In this document: positions 1-6,050 of the stretch, piece after piece
How the letters are laid out: every line of letters starts with the position of its first letter
Numbering within the stretch: position 1 is the first letter of the stretch
Assembly: GCA_031288955.1 (NCBI GenBank)
Contig: JAITQJ010000010.1
Span: 1-9,108, forward strand
DNA from: Planctomycetaceae bacterium
GTDB taxonomy: Bacteria; Planctomycetota; Planctomycetia; Pirellulales; Thermoguttaceae
Direction of reading: 5' to 3'
Length of the DNA stretch: 9,108 nucleotides
Notes under the pieces: generated by a model
Told to the model about the DNA's origin: nothing
Seen by the model: only the letters and a program-made list of their open reading frames with translations
Databases searched by the model: none
Program-made: the position numbers and the translations under genes

Positions 1-1019
1 GTTATCAATCTACCGCTGACCCAGTTTGAACCGCGCAAACCGGTGTACCGCGATACTCCCGCAACTAATGCCGCAACATCGTGGTCATAGCCGGTTTCAG
101 CGTCTGGAACCCCCATTCCGCCGACACGTTTTCCAATGATATTACCATCATCGTCATAGATGTGTTCGAGTTGGTCGGGTCTTCCGGGAAAGGCTGCCCG
201 AAGCCAAGGCATATTGTCCGGCGGAGGATTCGGATTCGGTGCGTCATCTGCATCAAAACTACCATCGCCGACAATGGACTCGCTCAACACAATCGTATTG
301 CTTGTGCCGTCAATGATAGTTCCAAAGTCCGTATCAGAATCAATGTAAAACAGACCGTCAGTTTTGACCACAATGTCGAAAAACTTATCCCTTCCGGTTC
401 CGGTGGAAAACATATAATTATTCGTTCCTGTCGGAGTGGGATTGCAGTCCAACACATCACTGCCGGTTGACGAATACTGATTACCGGCATTACTGATAGC
501 AGCGGAATTATCTGTGGGGCAGCGAAACGCGGCAATAACTGATTGGGCGGCATCTTTTGTATGTGCCTCAATGATGGATGAACAATCGTTACAGGTCTGA
601 TAGACCCATTGCCTATCCTCGGAAATTCCTAGGTCGGAATTCATAAAGAGTTCATAGACTGCCCCTTGTTCGACGAGCGGCAAAAGGTGTGAATGAATGG
701 ACGTAATTTTTCCGGCAACACAGCCGCGGCTTGCATTGGAACGCTCCGACCGGGAATCGAGACCGGGAAAGACCTTGTGTGCATCTTGGTAATTATGCAG
801 GGACAGGGCGAGTTGCTTTTGGTTGTTTGTACATTGCATTCGCCGTGCCGCTTCGCGGGCTGCCTGCACTGCCGGAAGGAGCAGCGAAACCAAGATGCCG
901 ATGATGGCAATGACGACGAGAAGTTCGACAAGTGTGAATCCGCTGCGGGATTCGTCTCTCTTTCTCTTACGTGATGTCGGTTTTGCAGTGTTTTGCTGCG
1001 GTAAATGTGTCGTTAGCAT
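1..1019 (-). CDS. DUF1559 prepilin-like protein 1 (3' end outside window)
   Basis: Envelope or secreted protein of the planctomycete DUF1559 (SBP_bac_10-like) family, with a type IV prepilin/pseudopilin N-terminus; its exact function is unknown. I translated 339 codons with no stop; the gene runs off the left edge. Residues 1-27 form a basic leader (MLTTHLPQQNTAKPTSRKRK...). A prepilin peptidase site G27/F28 follows, with the conserved Glu at +5 (E32) and the hydrophobic stretch FTLVELLVVIAIIGILV, then LLLPAVQAAREAARRMQC. The motifs DGTSNTIVLSES and YTGLRGSNW near the edge are family hallmarks. I chose the ATG at 1019 because AAGGAG (1027-1032) sits 7 nt upstream. The in-frame ATG at 1025 is only 1 nt from that site, and the 1019 start aligns with the leader of the second DUF1559 gene. 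An interrupted GA-rich stretch (955-968) encodes RKRKR in the leader. The gene has its own promoter, downstream of gspE. Confidence 0.93.
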   Translation of the reverse strand, partial: MLTTHLPQQNTAKPTSRKRKRDESRSGFTLVELLVVIAIIGILVSLLLPAVQAAREAARRMQCTNNQKQLALSLHNYQDAHKVFPGLDSRSERSNASRGCVAGKITSIHSHLLPLVEQGAVYELFMNSDLGISEDRQWVYQTCNDCSSIIEAHTKDAAQSVIAAFRCPTDNSAAISNAGNQYSSTGSDVLDCNPTPTGTNNYMFSTGTGRDKFFDIVVKTDGLFYIDSDTDFGTIIDGTSNTIVLSESIVGDGSFDADDAPNPNPPPDNMPWLRAAFPGRPDQLEHIYDDDGNIIGKRVGGMGVPDAETGYDHDVAALVAGVSRYTGLRGSNWVSGRLI

Positions 1020-1026
1020 AGACATT

Positions 1027-1032
1027 CTCCTT
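1027..1032 (-). promoter_or_regulatory. Shine-Dalgarno of DUF1559 gene 1
   Basis: AAGGAG on the minus strand lies 7 nt before the ATG at 1019 and 1 nt before the ATG at 1025, which decides for the inner start. The second DUF1559 gene has the same hexamer in nearly the same place. Confidence 0.75.
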
Positions 1033-1059
1033 TTCTGAAACTATTTTAGTGTGTTGACC

Positions 1060-1088
1060 ATTCTACTACGGCAACGGACAAAAGGCAA
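1060..1088 (-). promoter_or_regulatory. Sigma-70-type promoter of DUF1559 gene 1
   Basis: Reading the minus strand, TTGCCT (1083-1088) is followed after exactly 17 bp by TAGAAT (1060-1065). Transcription would start near 1053, about 34 nt before the start codon. The -10 hexamer and spacing match those of the second DUF1559 promoter. Confidence 0.6.
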
Positions 1089-1124
1089 GTTTTCCTGATT
1101 TACGGATACAGTATATCACAGCCA

Positions 1125-1165
1125 GCGCAACGAAGCGCAACCAAAAGCGCAACCAAAAGCGCAAC
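1125..1165. repeat. GCGCAAC short tandem repeat
   Basis: Four copies of GCGCAAC start at 1125, 1135, 1147 and 1159. The last three are spaced by exactly 12 bp with the unit GCGCAACCAAAA. The copies sit between gspE and the promoter of DUF1559 gene 1. Each can pair with the CGTTGCG at 1173-1179, so they form part of the terminator-like structure there. Confidence 0.8.
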
Positions 1166-1186
1166 CTCTTTTCGTTGCGTTTTTTT
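1147..1186 (-). terminator. Probable bidirectional terminator after gspE
   Basis: Reading the minus strand just past the gspE stop: A7, then stem CGCAAC, loop GAAAAGAG, stem GTTGCG, then CTTTT. On the plus strand the same hairpin is followed by T7 (1180-1186). The T-run is short in the direction needed for gspE, so efficiency is uncertain. The upstream GCGCAAC copies offer alternative stems. Confidence 0.5.
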
Positions 1187-1200
1187 GACACCAGAGCGGA

Positions 1201-2943
1201 CTAAAAATGTTCGTCCTGTTTCGTTACCCGAACGACTTCGTCCACCGAAGTTTCACCGGCAAGAACTTTGCGCCAGCCGTCCATTCGTAGCGTCGTCATT
1301 CCTTCGCCCAATGCCGCCTTTTTGATTTCCCACGCCGTTGCCCGCTTGCCGGTCATCTCCCGTATCGGATTCGATGTCGTCAGCAACTCGTAAATGCCGC
1401 TGCGTCCCCGATAACCGACCTGCCGGCACTCACGGCAGCCGACCGGACGGTACACAGTGGAGGCTAAAGCCGCCTCTTTGATTGGAAAATCCGGCGGCAA
1501 CTCCGCCGGGTCTAGTTCGTAAGCCTCTTTGCAATGCGGACAAAGATTCCGCACAAGCCGCTGCGCCATTACCGTTTCAACGCAACTCGATACCAAGAAC
1601 GGCTCTACCCCCATATCGGTCAATCGGGTATAAGCCCCCGCCGCATCGTTGGTATGCAACGTACTAAAAACCAAATGTCCCGTCAAAGCCGCCTGCACCG
1701 CATTTTCCGCCGTTTCCAAATCCCGGATTTCCCCCACGAGAACAATGTCCGGGTCGTGACGTAAAATGCTCCGAAGCGATGCCGCAAACGTCAAACCGAT
1801 TTTTGTGTGAACCTGAATTTGACTGATGCCGCTCAAACGGTATTCTACGGGGTCTTCGGTTGTAATAATTTTCGTTGCCGCATCTTTGATTTCCGTCAGC
1901 GCACTGTAAAGCGTTGTCGTTTTCCCGCTGCCGGTCGGTCCTGTTACAAGAATGATACCGTGCGGCAAACGTATCAGGTTGGAGAACTGTTCGTAAATGA
2001 CCGGATTCATTCCGAGACCCCGAAGCGAAAATTCCATCGCTCCTTTGTCGAGTAGCCGCATCACGATACCCTCGCCGTGAATCATCGGTATCACGGAAAC
2101 ACGAACATCAATTTCCCTGCCGGAGTATTTCAGTTGGATGCGTCCGTCCTGCGGAAGCCGGCGTTCGGCAATGTTCAACTTCGACATAATCTTCAGCCGG
2201 CTGATAATTGCCGACTGAAACCGGTTGATTTCTGCCGGAAAATTCTGGACGTGAAGCACGCCGTCAATACGGAAACGTATCGACAATCCGTCAGATTCCG
2301 TTTCGATATGAATATCGCTTGTTCTCGACTCAATCGCTTCGAGAAAGATTTCATTGACGAGTCGGATAACGGACGGTTCCTGTGCCTGCTGCGAAAGTTC
2401 GGAGTTATCGAGTTCGAGGTCACCGATTAACTCAACGGCATCGGAACCGGATTGTCCTGCCTCTTTTTGGGCTTGGGCTGTCAGACCGTCGAGTGTTTCG
2501 CTGCCGATGCCCAGATTGTTCTTAATCAGTTTCTCGATTTCCGATTTGAGAGCCAAAACCGGCTGGACGTGCATACCGGTTATTGAGGCAACTTCATCAA
2601 GCGGATACAGATTCAGCGGGTCGCAGGTTGCCACGACCAGCGTATCTTCGTATCGTCCGACGGGAAAAATGCGTTCGCGGTGAACAAACCTCACAGGAAA
2701 TTCTTTGAGGAGTTCGAGGTTGACGGGATACTCCGGCAAATCGATGAACCCGATACCGAGTTCTTCACCGATGGAGGTCAGGGCGTTTTCTTCGCTGATG
2801 TAGCCTTTTTGGACGGCAATCTGGTCAATGCGTACGGATTCTCTGTTGCCGTGCCGCATTTCGTCTTTCTGCGAGATGCGCAGTTCGTTGAGTTGCTCTT
2901 CGGTCAGCAGACCGCTGTGTAAAAGAATGTCGCCGGTTTCCAT
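1201..2943 (-). CDS. gspE: GspE/PilB-type secretion ATPase
   Basis: Cytoplasmic hexameric ATPase that powers assembly of pseudopilins or type IV pilins in a type II secretion or type IV pilus-like machine. 580 aa, full length for the family. Numbering from the ATG: an N-terminal GspE/MshEN-type domain at about 1-140; the linker and N2 domain with SDIHIE around 209; Walker A GPTGSGKT at 335-342; Asp box TTEDPVEYR at 361-369; Walker B region DPDIVLVGEIRD at 397-408; His box STLHTNDA at 427-434; and a zinc-binding tetracysteine at C468/C471 and C503/C506. A TTG two codons upstream could also start it, but the ATG at 2943 is the better choice, 2 nt after the stop of the isomerase gene. It probably shares the isomerase promoter. 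No gspF, gspG or other secretion gene is visible here. The adjacent DUF1559 prepilin-like gene is a plausible client (inference). Confidence 0.96.
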   Translation of the reverse strand: METGDILLHSGLLTEEQLNELRISQKDEMRHGNRESVRIDQIAVQKGYISEENALTSIGEELGIGFIDLPEYPVNLELLKEFPVRFVHRERIFPVGRYEDTLVVATCDPLNLYPLDEVASITGMHVQPVLALKSEIEKLIKNNLGIGSETLDGLTAQAQKEAGQSGSDAVELIGDLELDNSELSQQAQEPSVIRLVNEIFLEAIESRTSDIHIETESDGLSIRFRIDGVLHVQNFPAEINRFQSAIISRLKIMSKLNIAERRLPQDGRIQLKYSGREIDVRVSVIPMIHGEGIVMRLLDKGAMEFSLRGLGMNPVIYEQFSNLIRLPHGIILVTGPTGSGKTTTLYSALTEIKDAATKIITTEDPVEYRLSGISQIQVHTKIGLTFAASLRSILRHDPDIVLVGEIRDLETAENAVQAALTGHLVFSTLHTNDAAGAYTRLTDMGVEPFLVSSCVETVMAQRLVRNLCPHCKEAYELDPAELPPDFPIKEAALASTVYRPVGCRECRQVGYRGRSGIYELLTTSNPIREMTGKRATAWEIKKAALGEGMTTLRMDGWRKVLAGETSVDEVVRVTKQDEHF

Positions 2944-2945
2944 AT

Positions 2946-3413
2946 TCAATTTTTTATGTAATTCTGCTCCTCAATATAGCGTAATTTTTCCAGTCTGTTA
3001 CTGTGTCTGCCGCCTTCAAAGGGAGTTTGGAGCCAAGCGGCAACGATTCCTATGGACGACGTTTCTCCTAGCAAATCGCCGGAAAGACACAGAATGTTGG
3101 AATCGTTATGTTTCCGGCTCAATTCGGCAACGACGGCATTATGGCACGCAGCCGCTCTGATGCCGGGAAATTTATTTGCCGTAACCGTCATCCCTATTCC
3201 TGTCCCGCAAATAAGGATAGCGCGATGGGTATGCCCTTCGCTCAATGCTCTCGCCGCATAAGCGGCTATATCGGGATAATCGGGATATTCGGGAAACTCA
3301 TCATTGAACATCCGCACGTCGTACTGCGGCAGCGGCAAAAGATAATCAAGTATCAATGCCCTGACTTTAATTCCCCTATGGTCGCTAGCCAGAAGAATTT
3401 TTATTGTTTGCAC
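2946..3413 (-). CDS. rpiB: RpiB/LacAB-family sugar-phosphate isomerase
   Basis: Cytoplasmic isomerase, most likely ribose-5-phosphate isomerase B (ribose 5-phosphate to ribulose 5-phosphate, pentose phosphate pathway). 155 aa, normal for the family. Visible landmarks: SDHRG with D11/H12; YPDYPD; the anion-hole and active-site segment ICGTGIGMTVTANK with the catalytic Cys at 69; RAA; SRKHNDSNILCLSG with H102/N103; and the phosphate-binding GGRH with a following Arg (about 134-140). The start is GTG at 3413; an in-frame search upstream finds no ATG. A good promoter lies about 33 bp upstream. No Shine-Dalgarno is obvious. The stop (TGA, 2946-2948) is 2 nt from the gspE ATG, implying translational coupling. 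A galactose-6-phosphate or allose-6-phosphate isomerase is the alternative; sequence alone does not settle substrate. Confidence 0.92.
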   Translation of the reverse strand: MQTIKILLASDHRGIKVRALILDYLLPLPQYDVRMFNDEFPEYPDYPDIAAYAARALSEGHTHRAILICGTGIGMTVTANKFPGIRAAACHNAVVAELSRKHNDSNILCLSGDLLGETSSIGIVAAWLQTPFEGGRHSNRLEKLRYIEEQNYIKN

Positions 3414-3445
3414 GGTTCTATGCAGTAATAATTAACTGTGTTAAC

Positions 3446-3474
3446 AGTGTACGCTATAAAAAGTCTTGTGTCAA
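3446..3474 (-). promoter_or_regulatory. Sigma-70-type promoter of rpiB-gspE
   Basis: Minus strand: TTGACA (3469-3474), 17-bp spacer, TACACT (3446-3451). Predicted start near 3439 gives a leader of about 25 nt before the GTG at 3413. A short perfect inverted repeat (ACTGT-GTTA-ACAGT, 3435-3448) covers the -10 edge and the start point and could be an operator. Confidence 0.65.
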
Positions 3475-3550
3475 GCAGAATTCCCAAAGATGCAGCCTTT
3501 TTTGTCCATTTTGGACACCATTGCGTTGGTGAAAACCTCAATTCACAATA

Positions 3551-3655
3551 GACTTGTTTGGTAACTGCCGAAATTTGAAAAAAACCTTGTAAATGCCTAC
3601 GTTTTATTTTATCGATTTTATGCAGTTTGTCTTTTTTCCTGTTACCGAACAAGTC
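3551..3655 (-). mobile_element. MITE-like 105-bp element, copy 1
   Basis: Ends GACTTGTTTGGTAAC and GTTACCGAACAAGTC form 15-bp terminal inverted repeats with one mismatch. The element is flanked by TA on both sides (3549-3550 and 3656-3657), as expected for a TA target duplication. The interior is AT-rich and has no transposase. The second copy at 5946-6050 is exactly the same length, in the opposite orientation, and roughly three quarters identical by hand count without gaps. TA flanks and short inverted ends fit a non-autonomous derivative of an IS630/Tc1-mariner or IS5-like element; the parent is not in the window. Confidence 0.85.
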
Positions 3656-3688
3656 TATTATACAAAACCCGAAGTAACGCTGGAACAT

Positions 3689-3721
3689 TCCGCCGCCTCT
3701 CCTTTCGGCACCGGCGGCGGA
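3689..3721. other. Strong GC-rich hairpin
   Basis: TCCGCCGCC (3689-3697) and GGCGGCGGA (3713-3721) are perfect reverse complements around a 15-nt loop. On the minus strand the loop contains AAGGAG and the stem is followed directly by ATG (3688). That opens a 95-codon frame through MITE copy 1 and past the rpiB promoter, probably not a gene. There is no T-run after the stem on the minus strand, so it is not a classical terminator for the lipoprotein gene. Confidence 0.6.
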
Positions 3722-3783
3722 TAAAAAACAAGAAAACTCTGCAAGCCGGTAAAATTTAACGACCGTTGCGTTTTCCTGTCCGG

Positions 3784-4173
3784 TTATTCCGGCGGTTTCG
3801 TTACCTTCAGGTCGAAACGTCTTGGTCCGCCTTTTTTTACCTCAAACGTAAGCGGCGAACTATTACGTGAACAAAATTCACTCGACACCCGGCGGACAAT
3901 ACCGCCCTCTTCGGTTGAATCGTGAACATTCGATAACCAAACCGTATATTGTCCCGGCGGAATCCCCTGCACTTTCTTTTCCCCGCCGGTCTTGTAATTG
4001 CCGTTGGTAAAAGTAGATGAAAAACTTCCGACAGCAGAGTCGAAATGGATAATTCCGTGTTTGACCGGCAAACCGTCGTCTTCATAACTAACCGTCCCCT
4101 TGATAAGGATACGGTCAGAACAGCCGGCGGCGAACAACGCTAATAATAGCGTGATAGCAATAAAATGTTTCAT
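3784..4173 (-). CDS. Small lipoprotein with carboxypeptidase-regulatory-like fold
   Basis: 129-aa envelope lipoprotein. MKHFIAITLLLALFAAGC is a signal peptide II with lipobox FAAGC, so Cys18 would be lipidated after cleavage. The rest (GTVSYEDDGLPVKHGIIHF..., then IPPGQYTVWL..., then PLTFEVKKGGPRRFDLKV) has the spacing of the transthyretin-like/carboxypeptidase-regulatory beta-sandwich seen in many small planctomycete lipoproteins. Such genes commonly sit beside DUF1559 genes, as here: it lies 151 nt downstream of prepilin 2 on the same strand and may be cotranscribed. An upstream alternative start at 4206 would add 11 residues encoded by the heptamer repeat (MSIFNFQFNTT) and would spoil the signal peptide, so the inner ATG at 4173 is preferred. 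No enzyme residues are recognisable. Confidence 0.85.
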   Translation of the reverse strand: MKHFIAITLLLALFAAGCSDRILIKGTVSYEDDGLPVKHGIIHFDSAVGSFSSTFTNGNYKTGGEKKVQGIPPGQYTVWLSNVHDSTEEGGIVRRVSSEFCSRNSSPLTFEVKKGGPRRFDLKVTKPPE

Positions 4174-4183
4174 CGTAGTATTG

Positions 4184-4247
4184 AATTGAAAATTGAAAAT
4201 GGACAATGGAAAATTGTAATGGATTGAAAATTGATAATGGAGAATTA
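4184..4247 (+). repeat. Heptanucleotide repeat array A
   Basis: Units of 7 bp with the consensus AATTGAA/AATGGAN: AATTGAA, AATTGAA, AATGGAC, AATGGAA, AATTGTA and AATGGAT in near-perfect register from 4184, then AATTGAT and AATGGAG after a slip. The array lies just upstream of the lipoprotein start. Confidence 0.85.
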
Positions 4248-4283
4248 CAGAAAACGAAAAACGAGTTCGGTATGAAATCGTAT

Positions 4284-4318
4284 TCTCATTTTCAATTTTC
4301 CATTATCAATTCTCAATT
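4284..4318 (-). repeat. Heptanucleotide repeat array B (inverted)
   Basis: Five perfect heptads on the minus strand: AATTGAG, AATTGAT, AATGGAA, AATTGAA, AATGAGA. This is array A's family in the opposite orientation, just after the stop of DUF1559 gene 2. ATTGATAATGGA (4230-4241) and TCCATTATCAAT (4299-4310) are perfectly complementary, so the two arrays can form a hairpin in the transcript joining prepilin 2 to the lipoprotein. Confidence 0.85.
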
Positions 4319-4324
4319 CCCCAA

Positions 4325-5790
4325 CTACGGTATCGCAACCGCAACACCGTCATCGGCTTGTGCCAGCGGATACAGAATGTTACTGCTGATTTCCACACTG
4401 AACGAATGAACCGAACCGTCGCCGACAGCGAAATTCACCACGCCCGTATGAGCAGAACCGAATAAATACGCATCCGCGGGGTCAACCTTGTTAATATCGG
4501 GATATGCTCCGGCATCATTAGCCTTGTCTGTCCAGTTATTGCAGCGGTCATCCTGCGGACCGCGAGCCAATTCTGTCGTCGGTCCCATAAGCCTCCCAAT
4601 GTTCGCATACTGCTGCGACGGAAAGTATTTACTCGTCCCGGAGTAGTCTTGGTTTTCCGCTGTTCCCAGCGCACCGATACCGCCGTTCCATTTGACCAGA
4701 TAATTCGGGTCTGACGGCGGGTCAAACGCATAGTGCGGAATGTGCTTCTCGCCCATAATAATCATATTGCTTGTCCCGTCTGCCCAGTAACTGAAATTAT
4801 CGCGGCAACTCCAGGAACTGAAATTACCGGCTGAAGCCTGCCAAAGGTTGCATCCCAAACCTTTGGTGGTGTCAGGAGCGGTCGTGGGAACAAAAGTTGC
4901 GTCGAACTGAATGTCCGCAGCACGAAAACCGCCGTTGAAGTGGGCTAACTTGCTCCAGCAGTTGTCGGCATCACCGCCGTCGCCCCAGGCATCGTTCGGC
5001 AGGCAAACGGCAGTGTAATCGTAGGCATACAGCATATCCTTGTCGTCGTCTGGAACGCCCGTACTAGTCGGTAGTGAACCGTAACGAGACAATGCACCGT
5101 TCGGCGGGTCGGACATAACCTTGTTCCAGTCGCGGGTGATGATTGCCGCATACGCACAGGTGGGACCGCTGGAATGTGGCCAGTAAGTAGTATAGGTTTC
5201 TATGGGTTGTCCGGCATCATTTTTGGGACTACTGATGAACTTTATCGTCGTCCGGCTGGGACACTGCCAGGTAGTAACATTGCTGAACAGTTCCTGTACT
5301 TCTGTCGGCAGCGCGTTCATCCAGCGTCCGCCGAAATAGTGGTTGGGGAAGTGCAGCAAGCCTTTCATTTTCTTTTCACCGGCTCTGTCGCCGGTCATAT
5401 CGCCAACGTAAATGTCTGTTGCGGAAAGGGTAGCAGAGGAGGTTAAGATTTCCGACAGGGCTGTCTGTTCCATATAGGGGAGCAGATAGAGTTGGACACC
5501 GCCTTTATTCATAATGGCGATAGGGGGAAGCCCGTCTCTGGATGCGGCAAACGTATGGACAGAGAGTCCGATTTGCTTGAGGTTGTTTGTGCATTGCATT
5601 CTTCGTGCGGCTTCCCGTGCGGCTTGCACTGCCGGAAGCAAGAGGGCAACCAAAATGCCGATGATGGCAATGACGACGAGGAGTTCGACTAACGTGAAGC
5701 CGATTCTACCAAATTCGTCTCTCTCTCTCTCTCTCTCTCTAGAGAGGTCGGTTTGGCAACATTACGTTGCGGTAAACATTGTGTGAACAT
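4325..5790 (-). CDS. DUF1559 prepilin-like protein 2, frame-interrupted at an AG repeat
   Basis: Planctomycete DUF1559 protein with a type IV prepilin N-terminus. The frame covering the motif GFTLVELLVVIAIIGILVA, LLLPAVQAAREAARRMQC, DGTSNMIIMGEKH and the C-terminal FGSAHTGVVNFAVGDGSVHSF is intact down to the stop at 4325. It has no usable start of its own: upstream in that frame there is only a stop at 5762-5764, and the first alternative, TTG at 5653, falls inside the hydrophobic helix. The evident start is the ATG at 5790, with AAGGAG 6 nt upstream and a strong promoter. Its frame gives MFTQCLPQRNVAKPTS, homologous to prepilin 1, but after the (AG)11A tract it is out of frame and stops at 5689-5691 after 33 codons. 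With one AG unit fewer, a 487-aa protein results, cleaved at G30/F31 with E35 at +5. Phase variation is the favoured reading; a sequencing slip or a recent inactivation is possible. Confidence 0.9.
5718..5740. repeat. Dinucleotide microsatellite (TC/AG)11
   Basis: 23 uninterrupted alternating bases, (TC)11T on the plus strand and (AG)11A in the coding direction, lying between codons 17 and 24 of DUF1559 gene 2. It encodes an Arg-Glu run. The present length leaves the ATG and the prepilin motif 2 nt out of register; losing one unit or gaining two aligns them. Confidence 0.95.
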
Positions 5791-5796
5791 TCCGTT

Positions 5797-5802
5797 CTCC
5801 TT
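5797..5802 (-). promoter_or_regulatory. Shine-Dalgarno of DUF1559 gene 2
   Basis: AAGGAG on the minus strand, 6 nt upstream of the ATG at 5790. It fixes that ATG as the start even though the frame is then broken at the microsatellite. It is conserved with the first DUF1559 gene. Confidence 0.75.
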
Positions 5803-5848
5803 TCAAAAAGTGACTACAATACGGCACAATACCATATTTTCTAAAATT

Positions 5849-5877
5849 ATTCTACCGCGTGAACGAACAAGTGTCAA
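5849..5877 (-). promoter_or_regulatory. Sigma-70-type promoter of DUF1559 gene 2
   Basis: Minus strand: TTGACA (5872-5877), 17-bp spacer, TAGAAT (5849-5854). Predicted start is near 5842, leaving about 50 nt of leader. A consensus -35 and near-consensus -10 suggest strong transcription. The space between this promoter and the hydrogenase-type gene is filled mainly by MITE copy 2. Confidence 0.7.
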
Positions 5878-5945
5878 GAGGGGGGAATCTGAAGGGATTT
5901 TTCGTTTTTTCGCCCTTGCCTAATATTTCTTGTATAGATATATTA

Positions 5946-6050
5946 GACTTGTTCGGTAACCAAAAAATAGGCAAAATGCATAAACCTAACAAAATAAAAC
6001 AAGAGTTTTACAGGGTTTTTATCCAAATTTCGGCAGTTACCGAACAAGTC
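5946..6050 (+). mobile_element. MITE-like 105-bp element, copy 2
   Basis: Perfect 15-bp terminal inverted repeats GACTTGTTCGGTAAC and GTTACCGAACAAGTC, flanked by TA on both sides (5944-5945 and 6051-6052). It is the same length as copy 1 and inverted relative to it. The right end overlaps the 3' end of the hydrogenase-type gene: that gene's last four codons and stop lie wholly or partly in the terminal repeat. No transposase is present. Confidence 0.87.

Noticed and set aside
81..470. Plus-strand 129-codon frame
   Set aside because: Antisense to the DUF1559 gene 1, which reads without a stop across the same bases with family motifs.
2077..2430. Plus-strand 117-codon frame
   Set aside because: Antisense to gspE, with no recognisable features.
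3401..3688. Minus-strand 95-codon frame with AAGGAG upstream
   Set aside because: About a third of it is MITE copy 1, it spans the rpiB promoter and overlaps the rpiB start in another frame. I kept the hairpin and start as a finding but do not call a gene.
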